Source of the DNA: a virus
IMG/VR virus record: IMGVR_UViG_3300025168_000689
Span: 1 to 23,555 of that record
DNA: 23,555 nt
Direction: 5' to 3' (one strand)
The notes under the pieces were generated by a model. That model made no database searches. It had not been told where the DNA came from and saw nothing but the letters and a program-made list of their open reading frames with translations. Each line of letters opens with the position of its first letter. Position 1 is the stretch's first letter. The position numbers were made by a program, and so were the translations under genes. Positions 7,575-15,424 of the stretch are shown piece after piece.

Positions 7575-7973
7575 CTATTCTGGTTTGGTTGGAAAAATAA
7601 CTTCTTCTATAGATTCAATATCTGTGTATGCAGTTGGTAAATCTCTTAATGTTTGTCGGTAAGTTTGCCATTCTATTTTCTTTGCATCTGTCAAAGGGTT
7701 ATCAATTACTTGTGTCCAGTCTGAACCTTGCAATAAATAATTTCTTTGTGCAGTTAAATCTATTTGTGCTTGTTTTTTATTTTGTTCACTAATAACAGCA
7801 GCTTCTTTTGCTACTGGCTCACCATCAACAATAATATAATTATCTGTTGAATAACTACCTTCAACATAACCTTCACCAGCTTTAACATTTTTATAAATAT
7901 CATCGCCCATTTCAGAAACATTTCTAAGAATGATGCCAGTTTTTGAGTTATATATTGTTATTGTTTTAAACAT
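7575..7973 (-). CDS. Phage tail assembly chaperone (Phage_tail_APC-like)
   Basis: A 132-aa protein whose C-terminal half carries the hallmark R-N-Y-L-L-x-x-S-D-W-T-Q, N-P-L-T-D-A-K-K-x-E-W-x-x-Y-R-Q-x-L-R-D-L-P of the tail-fibre assembly chaperone/XkdW-like group (about residues 77-113). Such proteins are usually encoded next to the tip or fibre gene and help its folding or attachment. The N-terminal half is a small beta-rich region with the G-E-G-Y-V-E-G-x-Y motif often found with it. It starts two bases after the tip-protein stop and ends 43 bases before the fibre ATG, consistent with a role in fibre assembly. Confidence 0.8.
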   Translation of the reverse strand: MFKTITIYNSKTGIILRNVSEMGDDIYKNVKAGEGYVEGSYSTDNYIIVDGEPVAKEAAVISEQNKKQAQIDLTAQRNYLLQGSDWTQVIDNPLTDAKKIEWQTYRQTLRDLPTAYTDIESIEEVIFPTKPE

Positions 7974-7975
7974 AA

Positions 7976-10576
7976 TTATCTCTGAAATTGTTCTACCGAC
8001 ATAAAGAGTTGATAATAACCGACATCTAAAGATTGATTTTTAACTTGCACATTATAAGTAGTGTTACCAGTTCCTGTGTCAGTATCTTGTAAAACAATAG
8101 TATCTGATTTTCTTAAATTTAATGGTATTCCTATGTGCCATTCTTGGTTAGAAAAGTCAGTTGTTCCTCTTAATATTCTTACTAAATAAACCCCACTACC
8201 ACTAGTAATAGAATCAAATTGCCCTGTAAAAGTAATTAAAGTTGTTAAGCCTTTTCTTGGTATTGTTGCACTAATTATGGTGCTATAACTACTGCTAAAA
8301 GTATTTCTACTTGATGAACCACCTGTAACATACACTGGCACTGTGACTGCTTGACCTGCTATTTGTAAAGTATCTACTTGAGCATTACCGATCTTAGCTG
8401 TCGTAATATTTGCATCAGCAATTTTAACTGTGGTAATTGCTGAATCTTGAACATCAACAGTTTTAGTAGGTGGATTAGCAACGGAAAAAGTAAGACTGGT
8501 TGTTGGTGACTCAACATCTAAAGCATTTAAAGCTGAAACTGTAGCTACATAATTAGAAGCTACAGGTAAAAAACTTAAATCAACATTATTAACTGCAACT
8601 GTTTTATTCACAACTTGCACACCAGAACTATTTACAACATTTACTTTGTATTGATCGTCAGGGTAGTCTGTTGGTTGTGTCCAAGCTATAAAAGGTCTGC
8701 CAGTTGCAGATGAATTAGTATCAGTGAAAGCTAAATTAGCTGGTGATTTTATTGCATAAGCAGTAGGTAGATCAACTACTGGTGCTACAGTTTCTGCACT
8801 TGGCACTTCCCATGTATAAAAATTAACATATTCAATCATGTTGACCTGTAACAACCCACTTGATTGCAATACTAATGATTCAACAACAAATACTTTAGAA
8901 CTAAATCCTAAAGCTGTATAAGTTAGATCAACAATATCACCAACATTTAATTTATACATTTCTGGCGTACCTAAGAAAGATACTTGAGTTTGATTTCTAC
9001 TCCTAACTAATATAGCGTGACCCATGTTATAAGCAACATAAGGGTCAGTTACAAAAGGAAATTCTACTTTTAATTCTAGTATTTCATCACCATCATTAGA
9101 AAAATAATTTGGACTAGCATCAAGTAAAACTATTGCTGTATCTTGTTCAAATTTCTTTTGACCATTAAAAAATTCAACAATAACTTTATTTGCTTTTGTA
9201 TCTTTAGAACCATAATCAACAGATATTCCTGCATCACTAATTATATGATCTTCAGTAATACTAAAGGTTGATGAACCTGTATCTTCAATTTTTAATTCAT
9301 ACTTGCCATCGATATAAGTAAAAATACCACGCATATTAGCTAATAAATCTTGAGCATTTTCCATAACCTTTTTATTACAATCAATAACACCATTGCATTG
9401 AAACTTCCTAGATGTAGCTATAGCATTAGGAATATCACCATCAACATCATATACTTGATTTAAAGGAAACTCACCTTCAAAATCAATAGTATATAAAGGA
9501 GTGCCATCGTAAATATTAACTGTTCTCATATCAGTGATGATTCTGTTATTAACAATTACATTGCCACTATCGTCTTTTAATTCTATTCTTTGTCCAACTT
9601 TGAATTTACTCCAGTTAGTAAAATCAGTTGTAGTCATAAAATTAAAACTACCGACACCTTGCCACGCCATTGATACAGCACCACCACTAAAATCAGGTGC
9701 AGTTTCATTTGTATCAGCTAAATTAGCTGCTGTGCTAAAAGTAGACATATTTATTTGCGAACTGGTCAAACCCTTACCATATTCATTATTAGTGATGTAA
9801 TCTAAGAAACACAAAGCAGGATTGTTTGACCATTTATAAGTTGAGATCGTGCCAAAAGTTTGATTGCTATCTCTTGGGTCAAAAACTTTTTTACCTTGCA
9901 CACTGACTGTAAGTTGTGGCACACCTGACCACATACCACCTTCGTCATAATGATAATGAGCTGCTATATAAGCAATACCATTTAATTTATGTGCCGAACT
10001 CCATTTGCTAGAAGCTAAAGATGCAAGAAACATTGGGTCTGCTGCTTGAGTGGTTGCACCATGATGTAAATTAAAAGTATAACGATAAGATAAAGCAGGG
10101 TTTGTGCCAAAAGTACCAGCAGTAACAGTATTAATTGCAGCAGTTTGATCTGCTGTGTTTAAAGAAAAAATTTGCCCAGAAGTAATTTTATCTGAACCAA
10201 TATAACCACCATCTTTAAATCTTTTATTATCGTTTAAAGGGTTACCATCTAATTCAATTGATCTTCCATCTATAAATTCTACTTCACCCACAGAAAGGGC
10301 ATAAATAACAAATAAATCTTTTGATTCATTTTCTGCTGTGTCCATAAATACTATCTGCGCACCAACTCGCCTTGAACCATAAACTACTGGTATCTTCCCA
10401 CCAGCAGAAGTTTTATTAGCTAGTATTTCCGAGCCTTGACTTTGTAAACTGTTGGCTAAGTCTTTAGCCATTTTGTATGCCTTAACACCAGTAACTACAG
10501 TGTATGTGGCAACAACTACTGTAATTACACCAGCAGCCAATTTACTTAGACCTAAAGAAACCAAAGCTTGAAACAT
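7976..10576 (-). CDS. Tail tip/central fibre protein, lambda J-like
   Basis: The 866-aa tail hub/tip protein that links the tail tube to the fibres and takes part in host contact. An N-terminal hydrophobic helix (about 15-32) is followed by a hub region with G-G-K-I-P-V-V-Y-G-S-R-R and V-G-E-V-E-F-I-D-G. The lambda J/GTA-megatron signature N-N-P-A-L-C-F-L-D-Y-I-T-N-N-E-Y-G-K-G-L lies near residues 250-270. A Phage-tail_3-like domain with I-S-V-D-Y-G-S-K-D-T-K-A-N-K-V-I-V-E-F is near the middle. A fibronectin-III-like segment and a short A-I-T-T-x-K-I-A-D-A-N-I-T-T repeat follow. The ATG overlaps the preceding stop as TAATG. It is shorter than lambda J, and no separate cell-wall peptidase gene precedes it. 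Confidence 0.85.
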   Translation of the reverse strand: MFQALVSLGLSKLAAGVITVVVATYTVVTGVKAYKMAKDLANSLQSQGSEILANKTSAGGKIPVVYGSRRVGAQIVFMDTAENESKDLFVIYALSVGEVEFIDGRSIELDGNPLNDNKRFKDGGYIGSDKITSGQIFSLNTADQTAAINTVTAGTFGTNPALSYRYTFNLHHGATTQAADPMFLASLASSKWSSAHKLNGIAYIAAHYHYDEGGMWSGVPQLTVSVQGKKVFDPRDSNQTFGTISTYKWSNNPALCFLDYITNNEYGKGLTSSQINMSTFSTAANLADTNETAPDFSGGAVSMAWQGVGSFNFMTTTDFTNWSKFKVGQRIELKDDSGNVIVNNRIITDMRTVNIYDGTPLYTIDFEGEFPLNQVYDVDGDIPNAIATSRKFQCNGVIDCNKKVMENAQDLLANMRGIFTYIDGKYELKIEDTGSSTFSITEDHIISDAGISVDYGSKDTKANKVIVEFFNGQKKFEQDTAIVLLDASPNYFSNDGDEILELKVEFPFVTDPYVAYNMGHAILVRSRNQTQVSFLGTPEMYKLNVGDIVDLTYTALGFSSKVFVVESLVLQSSGLLQVNMIEYVNFYTWEVPSAETVAPVVDLPTAYAIKSPANLAFTDTNSSATGRPFIAWTQPTDYPDDQYKVNVVNSSGVQVVNKTVAVNNVDLSFLPVASNYVATVSALNALDVESPTTSLTFSVANPPTKTVDVQDSAITTVKIADANITTAKIGNAQVDTLQIAGQAVTVPVYVTGGSSSRNTFSSSYSTIISATIPRKGLTTLITFTGQFDSITSGSGVYLVRILRGTTDFSNQEWHIGIPLNLRKSDTIVLQDTDTGTGNTTYNVQVKNQSLDVGYYQLFMSVEQFQR

Positions 10577-11127
10577 TACTTACTACCCCATCTAACATCA
10601 TCTTTAACTTGAGTAGAATATTCCAAACCCTTGTCACCTGAACTAAAATCTTGTTGTGAGCTATCAGAAAAATGTCTGCCTTTTGTTAAGTTCCAATTCG
10701 CCCAGTGACTAGCAACAGTAATACTAATATTACTTGAATCTACAGTTTCATTACTAGCTACACCTCTTATTTGTCCACTAAAGTAGGTTATAGCTCCAAC
10801 TAAATCTTCATCTGCATTAAAATACGCAATATAAATGTTTGCTATTTTATCGGTAAAAGCACCTGATTCCACTAATGCTCTTAATTCATCAGTTATATTA
10901 GAAAAACCTACATTTATTTCATCAACCTGTAATTTGCCTGATTCGGTAGTAGCATCAACTTGCACAAAAGAACCACCTGCTTGATAGGTATTTGAATCAA
11001 AAACAACATTACGACCATAATTAGTAACTCTAACAACAGTAGATAATTGCAATTCAACTAAGAAAGCGATCTTAGTTGCATCTGCTGATACTTGCGTTTG
11101 TAGTGCTGAAGATAAGGTTCTTGGCAT
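10576..11127 (-). CDS. DUF2163-like tail tip/hub protein
   Basis: A 183-aa minor tail protein. It opens with a short helix, then V-R-V-T-N-Y-G-R-N-V-V-F-D-S-N-T-Y-Q-A-G (about 32-51), and ends with a K-G-R-H-F-S-D-S-S-Q-Q-D-F and G-D-K-G-L-E-Y region before W-G. These are the features of the DUF2163/hub family of tail tips in GTAs and many siphoviruses. Position supports this: it lies between the distal tail protein and the J-like protein. Both ends are TAATG junctions, so it is co-translated with its neighbours. No C-terminal peptidase or FeS cysteine cluster is present. Confidence 0.75.
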   Translation of the reverse strand: MPRTLSSALQTQVSADATKIAFLVELQLSTVVRVTNYGRNVVFDSNTYQAGGSFVQVDATTESGKLQVDEINVGFSNITDELRALVESGAFTDKIANIYIAYFNADEDLVGAITYFSGQIRGVASNETVDSSNISITVASHWANWNLTKGRHFSDSSQQDFSSGDKGLEYSTQVKDDVRWGSK

Positions 11128-11732
11128 TAGGTGATAACCTCTCTAACATCAAATGAAATACTAAATAAACCACTGATATCGGTACTATAGATAACTTCAT
11201 TGCTTTCAAGATACACAGTAAAACTTGGTTTATTGACAGTAACAGCTTCATTATCAGCTAGAGTAGCTACCAAATTTGGTGATATAGATACAGTTGTTTG
11301 CCCACTGCCATTTGAATTTACATCTGCTTGTACCATATAAACCTTAGTATGATTAGCAAACTTAATAAGATCACCAGCTTTTAAAACGCCATTAGTTGAA
11401 TTTGCAAAGCCATCTATAACAATGGTTGCATCAGATAAGGCGTGTGTGCCAACAACCTGTATATCTGTTTCTGCTTTACCTACACCAAGATTATCTAATG
11501 GATGCGTGATAGTAAAGTTTTCAAAACTACCTTTCTGTTTTTGTAAAAAAGCAAAGATTGCTTGTGAATCTTCTTGTTGTAATGGTGGCATTGATACACC
11601 AAAAGAAAAATATTGCCCACCAATTTGTCTGACTTGTTTTTTACCAGATATAGTTTGATTTAATAAAGTGGGTCTATTGTCTTTAAAATTTAAAGTTCTA
11701 AAATTTGGACTTGTTGGAAATGCACCACTCAT
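11127..11732 (-). CDS. Distal/minor tail protein (DUF2460-position)
   Basis: A 201-aa beta-rich protein. Its N-terminus has F-P-T-S-P-N-F-R-T-L-N-F and G-K-x-Q-V-R-Q-I-G-G-Q-Y-F-S-F, then M-P-P-L-Q-x-E-D-S-Q-A-I-F-A-F-L-Q-K-Q-K-G and F-x-I-T-H-P, a pattern seen in distal tail proteins that close the tail tube at the tip end. It is the first gene after the tape measure, the place held by the distal tail protein in GTAs and related phages. The C-terminus (S-F-T-V-Y-L-E-S and F-S-I-S-F-D-V-R-E) looks like a final beta sheet. It starts and ends on TAATG junctions. The exact family is uncertain. Confidence 0.7.
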   Translation of the reverse strand: MSGAFPTSPNFRTLNFKDNRPTLLNQTISGKKQVRQIGGQYFSFGVSMPPLQQEDSQAIFAFLQKQKGSFENFTITHPLDNLGVGKAETDIQVVGTHALSDATIVIDGFANSTNGVLKAGDLIKFANHTKVYMVQADVNSNGSGQTTVSISPNLVATLADNEAVTVNKPSFTVYLESNEVIYSTDISGLFSISFDVREVIT

Positions 11733-13213
11733 TAGACTACACCCATCTTGCCTTGATTATTCATAGCATTATTTATTATTTGTGTAATTGTACCTTTTCT
11801 TGAAACTAATAATTGATCAAAACCACTAGCATCAACTGTATTAATATTAAAGTTTACTGTTGTGCCACCAGCACCTTGTCCTTTAGTGTGATCTATAATA
11901 GTTTCGTTAGGATGTACCATAGCCATAAAGCCACCCTTACCATCTAAGCCACCTGTTCTTGAACCAGAACCTGTAAAACCACCACCTTCATAATTTTCAC
12001 CAGCTTTAGTAAATATTTGACCCATAACAGTATTTTTGCCAACTGCACCAGCAGCGAATCCCATTAACTCTTTGATAATAAATACTTTAATCATTTCATT
12101 AATAACAGAAGCTAAAATTCTTTTTGTCATTTTTTCAAAATCTAAAAATCCCTTTTTTGTAAAATCAAAAAATTCTTCAAAGCTACCATTTAAAGTTCGT
12201 GAAACATTACCCATTGCTTTTAAATGTGTTTCAGTCAATTCAAAACCATCATTTAATTCTTTATTTTTTTTAATTTCTAATTCTTTTGCTAATATTTGTT
12301 CTTTTATTAAAGCTATAGATTCTTTTAAAAATTCAACATTATCTTTATAAATATTTGTGTCAAATAATTGTCCAGAAATAAGTCCACCAATAAAAGAATC
12401 TTGTTTTTTTGTAGCTGTTTCTAATCTTTTTTCTAACTCTTGCAAATCTTCATTTAACACACTTAATGCGTTTTTTTCTACAACACCTTCAACCCCTAGA
12501 AGTTCCATTAAATTTAAAACATCTGCACCAATTTGTATAAATAGACTTTGAATAGGTGTTAATATTTGTCTTTTAAGAATATTCATAGTGTCATTAAATC
12601 TTTCAGCATCAGCTATGCTTTCTGCTGAAAATATACCAGTAGCAGCTTCTGCTAATTCTTGCATTGATGCAGTGCCATCTTTAATAAGATTAGCCATATC
12701 AATACCAACTTTTGCACCAAAAGTTCCTGCCAATAAAGCTGATTTTCTTGACTCACTACCTACTTTTTCTAAAGCAGTAAAAAATTCTATAAATATTTTT
12801 TCTGTTTTTTTGGTATTACCACCAGCATCAAAAATTGATATGCCCAAGTCATCAAATGCTTCTTTGGCTAAACCTTTGTTTTGTGTTGCTTCACCAATAC
12901 CTTTAGAAAAGAATTTTAAGGCTTTGTTAAACTTTTCTGTTTCTATTCCAGCTTGTTGGGCAGCAAATTGATATTTTTGTAAAAATTCAACACCAACGCC
13001 AACAGCTACAGCAGTTTTACCTAGACTATCGGCAATTTGCATTGCTTCATTACCAAACTGCACTAATTGACGAACAGCAAACGCACCAGCAAATGCACCA
13101 GCTAATTTTTTCATAGCTGATTGGGTAGAATTAATGTTTTTATTTACTTTACCAAACGCTTTGCCAGTTTGATCTTGTCCTTTAATTCTTAATTTATAAT
13201 CAGTTCCTGCCAT
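11732..13213 (-). CDS. Tail tape measure protein
   Basis: A 493-aa tape measure that sets tail length and is ejected with DNA. An Ala/Gly-rich hydrophobic stretch lies at about 37-50, a predicted coiled coil with heptad-like Leu/Glu/Lys at about 250-322, and another hydrophobic stretch at about 368-392. The C-terminus has the common G-G-G-F-T-G-S-G-S-R-T-G and G-G-F-M-A-M-V-H-P-N-E-T-I-I-D motif (410-441). It follows the G/GT chaperone genes, as in lambda. It is short for a tape measure, which would imply a short tail (inference from the roughly linear length relation known for siphoviruses). Its ATG lies 14 bases inside the end of the frameshifted GT frame. Confidence 0.88.
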   Translation of the reverse strand: MAGTDYKLRIKGQDQTGKAFGKVNKNINSTQSAMKKLAGAFAGAFAVRQLVQFGNEAMQIADSLGKTAVAVGVGVEFLQKYQFAAQQAGIETEKFNKALKFFSKGIGEATQNKGLAKEAFDDLGISIFDAGGNTKKTEKIFIEFFTALEKVGSESRKSALLAGTFGAKVGIDMANLIKDGTASMQELAEAATGIFSAESIADAERFNDTMNILKRQILTPIQSLFIQIGADVLNLMELLGVEGVVEKNALSVLNEDLQELEKRLETATKKQDSFIGGLISGQLFDTNIYKDNVEFLKESIALIKEQILAKELEIKKNKELNDGFELTETHLKAMGNVSRTLNGSFEEFFDFTKKGFLDFEKMTKRILASVINEMIKVFIIKELMGFAAGAVGKNTVMGQIFTKAGENYEGGGFTGSGSRTGGLDGKGGFMAMVHPNETIIDHTKGQGAGGTTVNFNINTVDASGFDQLLVSRKGTITQIINNAMNNQGKMGVV

Positions 13214-13690
13214 TATCCATCTGCCTATTTTTTTCTCTTAGATACGCAATCCATCCAGTAAATTCAGATAAAGACATTTTTTCTTCTAACTCTGCAACTG
13301 TTACTCCTAACAATTCTGCTAAATAGTATCTTGCAAATAAGTCTTTATCTTGTATTACTTTTTTAGTTGTTCCTCTACTGTAGGTGCTGACATGATTTCA
13401 GTAGCCACTCTGGCTAACACATCTTTGTCTACACCATTCATTAAAGTATGCTTATCACTTATATCAAATACTTTATCACCTTCAGCATCTAGTGCTTTGT
13501 GAATTAAGCAATAAGCCATTAACGCCACATCATCGTCTTTTGCATATTTTTGCAACTTAGACATTTCTGCCAATGTTAATGGTTTACTGTAAATTTTAAG
13601 TATTTCACCATCTACACTCCATTCTGGTATTTCAATTTCTTTTATTTCTAAAGCATTGAAATGTGCTTTTGCCTTCTCTATTAACTTCAT
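13200..13690 (-). CDS. Tail assembly chaperone GT, made by -1 frameshift
   Basis: The G frame ends at 13355, but shifting back one base at A AAA AAG (13364-13358) opens a frame that runs to TGA at 13202-13200. It adds 52 residues (V-I-Q-D-K-D-L-F-A-R, then L-A-E-L-L-G-V-T-V-A-E-L-E-E-K, then F-T-G-W-I-A-Y-L-R), giving 163 aa. The extension looks like lambda-type T domains (aromatic/Leu-rich helices ending W-x-A-Y). It has no start codon of its own with a ribosome site, and it fills a gap that would otherwise be empty. The only ATG in this frame is within the extension. It overlaps the tape measure start by 14 bases. In lambda the GT:G ratio controls tail assembly. Confidence 0.85.
13355..13690 (-). 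CDS. Tail assembly chaperone, G-type
   Basis: A 111-aa protein placed between the tail tube and tape measure, equivalent to lambda gpG. It opens M-K-L-I-E-K-A-K-A-H-F-N, has a small beta segment with E-W-S-V-D-G-E-I-L-K-I-Y-S-K-P-L-T-L-A-E-M, then helices with A-Y-C-L-I-H-K-A-L-D-A-E-G, and ends in Q-L-K-K. This resembles short tail chaperones that bind the tape measure. The last codons CTA AAA AAG before TAA form a canonical -1 slippery heptamer, so a fraction of ribosomes should make the longer GT product. It begins two bases after the tail tube stop. Confidence 0.85.
   Translation of the reverse strand: MKLIEKAKAHFNALEIKEIEIPEWSVDGEILKIYSKPLTLAEMSKLQKYAKDDDVALMAYCLIHKALDAEGDKVFDISDKHTLMNGVDKDVLARVATEIMSAPTVEEQLKK
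13358..13364 (-). promoter_or_regulatory. -1 ribosomal frameshift slippery site A AAA AAG
   Basis: In the G reading frame the codons are CTA AAA AAG TAA. The heptamer A-AAA-AAG is in the correct X-XXY-YYZ phase and is the same heptamer used by E. coli dnaX. The zero-frame stop follows immediately, which would favour pausing. I did not identify a convincing downstream stem-loop by eye. Confidence 0.85.
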
Positions 13691-13692
13691 AA

Positions 13693-14079
13693 TTAAGCTG
13701 TTGAAGTAGTTAAGCCACCTGAACCTTGTAAAGTTACACTCGCTTCTACTAAACCATCAAATGATGCACTTCTAGTAAAACCTGTAACAATTGCAGAACC
13801 ATTATAATAAATGTCACCTGTTGAAGCACCTTCAGGATAAACCTCAAGTGTTACAGTAGAACCTATTGATAATGCAGTTTGTGCAGTGTCAGTTTCATCA
13901 AAAAATACATCTAAAGATGCTGTAAATTGCGTTACCGTTGATAAATAACTCCTTGAAGAATCGCCCATTGCAGTTTTTTCAACTACATCAGCACTTTCTT
14001 CCAAAGAATACGATCTAACTTCAGCAACAGTAGCAGAGCCAACTTTAATTAACCCCTCGCTTCCTTTATGTACTGCCAT
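13693..14079 (-). CDS. Major tail tube protein
   Basis: A 128-aa tail tube subunit of the TP901-1/lambda V-like group. It starts M-A-V-H-K-G-S-E-G-L-I-K-V-G, followed by V-A-E-V-R-S-Y-S-L-E-E-S-A-D-V-V-E-K-T-A-M-G-D, and then F-T-A-S-L-D-V-F-F-D-E-T-D. The C-terminus has I-V-T-G-F-T-R-S-A-S-F-D-G-L-V-E-A-S-V-T-L-Q-G-S-G, the alternating-strand tail tube pattern. It precedes the G/GT chaperones. The ATG has a GAGGTG site nine bases upstream, located inside the overlapping end of the 49-aa gene. Confidence 0.88.
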   Translation of the reverse strand: MAVHKGSEGLIKVGSATVAEVRSYSLEESADVVEKTAMGDSSRSYLSTVTQFTASLDVFFDETDTAQTALSIGSTVTLEVYPEGASTGDIYYNGSAIVTGFTRSASFDGLVEASVTLQGSGGLTTSTA

Positions 14080-14215
14080 TTTCTTTCACCTCTTTTTTTG
14101 AAGAAGATTTAATATCTTTGGTTGCTTCTTCTTTCCAACCTTTATTCAATAGACTTTCAACCCTTGAAGGGTGAGCATCTATAGAAACCTTGCCATTAGG
14201 ACTAAATAATTTCAT
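14066..14215 (-). CDS. 49-aa basic connector-region protein
   Basis: A short ORF between the tail terminator and tail tube genes. The ATG (14215) lies behind GCGAGGTAAAAAA, a strong ribosome site that overlaps the end of the preceding gene, and the TAA lies 14 bases inside the tail tube gene. The product begins MKLFSPNGKV and contains A-H-P-S-R-V-E-S-L-L-N-K-G-W-K-E, then a Lys/Ser-rich tail. Small proteins with an H-P-S-x-V-E-x-L-L-x-x-G-W motif are often found among phage head-tail genes, function unknown. The ribosome site and tight packing argue that it is real. Confidence 0.72.
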   Translation of the reverse strand: MKLFSPNGKVSIDAHPSRVESLLNKGWKEEATKDIKSSSKKEVKENGST

Positions 14216-14219
14216 TTTT

Positions 14220-14666
14220 TTACCTCGCTACATCAGGTGCTTGTTCCTGATTAAAATAATTAACATTAAATGTTAAGGTGGCATAGCCAACTGGCTTTTC
14301 ACCTTCTGCATTATATTCTATTTCTGTACTTTCTAAAAAAGTATCTTTAGCTAAATTGTTTAAAGTTGGGTCAGCAGCTATAGCTGTTTCTACTTCTTTG
14401 CATATTGTATCAACTGAATCATCGAAATTACTTGTTGCTTTTACATAACATTCTATAGCTACTGATAAATTTCTTTCTAATAATCTGTTAGTGCCAATCA
14501 CAATAGGTTCTGCTGTTTCTGATTTTGTGTAGATCAACAATGAAGGCAAATTAGCTGTTTCTAGGGGATAAACTCTTGATTCAAATACATTTGAACCAGT
14601 TGTAGTTAAACCAGTCAGAACAGTGCCTAATCTTTCTCTAATTTGCTGTCTAAGATGATTAGCCAT
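14220..14666 (-). CDS. Tail terminator/completion protein, gpU-like
   Basis: A 148-aa protein with an N-terminal helix (L-R-Q-Q-I-R-E-R-L-G-T-V-L), then V-F-E-S-R-V-Y-P-L and L-P-S-L-L-I-Y-T-K-S-E, a central E-R-N-L-S-V-A-I-E-C-Y-V-K-A, a helix with D-x-I-C-K-E-V-E-T-A-I-A-A-D-P and a last strand A-T-L-T-F-N-V-N-Y with a short tail. This matches the alpha/beta fold pattern of lambda gpU-type tail terminators, which cap the growing tail tube. It sits between the FII-like joining proteins and the tail tube. The start is a TAATG junction. The assignment is by pattern and position. Confidence 0.72.
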   Translation of the reverse strand: MANHLRQQIRERLGTVLTGLTTTGSNVFESRVYPLETANLPSLLIYTKSETAEPIVIGTNRLLERNLSVAIECYVKATSNFDDSVDTICKEVETAIAADPTLNNLAKDTFLESTEIEYNAEGEKPVGYATLTFNVNYFNQEQAPDVAR

Positions 14667-15019
14667 TATATTTCCTCTAACATGAGAGTAGTAAAACCAG
14701 TGCGATCTTTTTGCACATTAACTATAGTAAAAGATTTAGCTGCAACCAAAGTATTACCATCCACATCTTTATATGCTGACACAGCTAAAGTATTACCATG
14801 CACAACTGAAGGTACATCGACAGATCGACAGTAAGCTATTGGTTTTGTACCTTCAACACCAATGCCAAATTCTTCTTCAAAATATTCGTTGTTTAAAATG
14901 ATGTTAATAGTTGATTGAGCGCTACTGCTATTAGTAAAAACTGCACTTCTACCATGTCCAAAATCAGAATCAAGATAAGCACTCACATCTTCTTCTGTTT
15001 CCATTCTGTATTGCGACAT
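14666..15019 (-). CDS. FII-like head-tail joining protein, copy 2
   Basis: A 117-aa protein of the lambda FII/head-tail stopper type. Motifs: Y-L-D-S-D-F-G-H-G (16-24), I-N-I-I-L-N-N-E-Y-F, V-E-G-T-K-P-I-A-Y-C-R-S-V-D-V, and N-V-Q-K-D-R-T-G-F-T-T-L-M-L-E-E at the C-terminus. In lambda FII the corresponding V-E-G-S-S-P and D-E-V segments are present, supporting a place at the bottom of the head connector. It is clearly homologous to the adjacent upstream gene, so the pair is a tandem duplication. It starts directly after the upstream TAA and ends in a TAATG junction. Confidence 0.78.
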   Translation of the reverse strand: MSQYRMETEEDVSAYLDSDFGHGRSAVFTNSSSAQSTINIILNNEYFEEEFGIGVEGTKPIAYCRSVDVPSVVHGNTLAVSAYKDVDGNTLVAAKSFTIVNVQKDRTGFTTLMLEEI

Positions 15020-15424
15020 TTATTGTTCCTCTAAAGTCAGTTCAATCATGCCTGTGTTATCAGGTTGCACATTTTTTATCACAAAAGTTGTTTCTGCTTT
15101 TAAAACAGAACCTTTGTTAGTGGTGATTGCATTAACTATCAAACGATCTTCTTGCGATATGTAAGTGACATCAGAAGATTTTACCAATGCTTTAGGTTGA
15201 AAACCTTCGACTGCAACGCTGTTGCCTTCAATATTAAAATATTCTTGATCAATAATGATGTTTATATTTTCTCTATTACCAGAATCAATATCAAACCAAG
15301 TGTCTATCAAACCATTTCTTTGATCAAATAAACTGTTTTGTACTTCAAAAAATGTAGCAGTTACCCCATGTCCAGTAGTTGAATCAAGGTAAGAATTAAA
15401 ATCTGCTGCACTTTCTAAAGCCAT
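15020..15424 (-). CDS. FII-like head-tail joining protein, copy 1
   Basis: A 134-aa paralogue of the next gene. Shared motifs in the same order: Y-L-D-S-T-T-G-H-G, I-N-I-I-I-D-Q-E-Y-F, V-E-G-F-Q-P-K-A-L-V-K-S-S-D-V, then F-V-I-K-N-V-Q-P-D-N-T-G and L-T-L-E-E. The C-terminal half fits lambda FII well. It differs from the shorter copy by an insertion of roughly 17 residues near 30-50 (F-D-Q-R-N-G-L-I-D-T-W-F-D). The start is TAATG with the preceding small gene. One copy may be the joining protein and the other an adaptor or a virion protein; which is which cannot be told. Confidence 0.78.
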   Translation of the reverse strand: MALESAADFNSYLDSTTGHGVTATFFEVQNSLFDQRNGLIDTWFDIDSGNRENINIIIDQEYFNIEGNSVAVEGFQPKALVKSSDVTYISQEDRLIVNAITTNKGSVLKAETTFVIKNVQPDNTGMIELTLEEQ

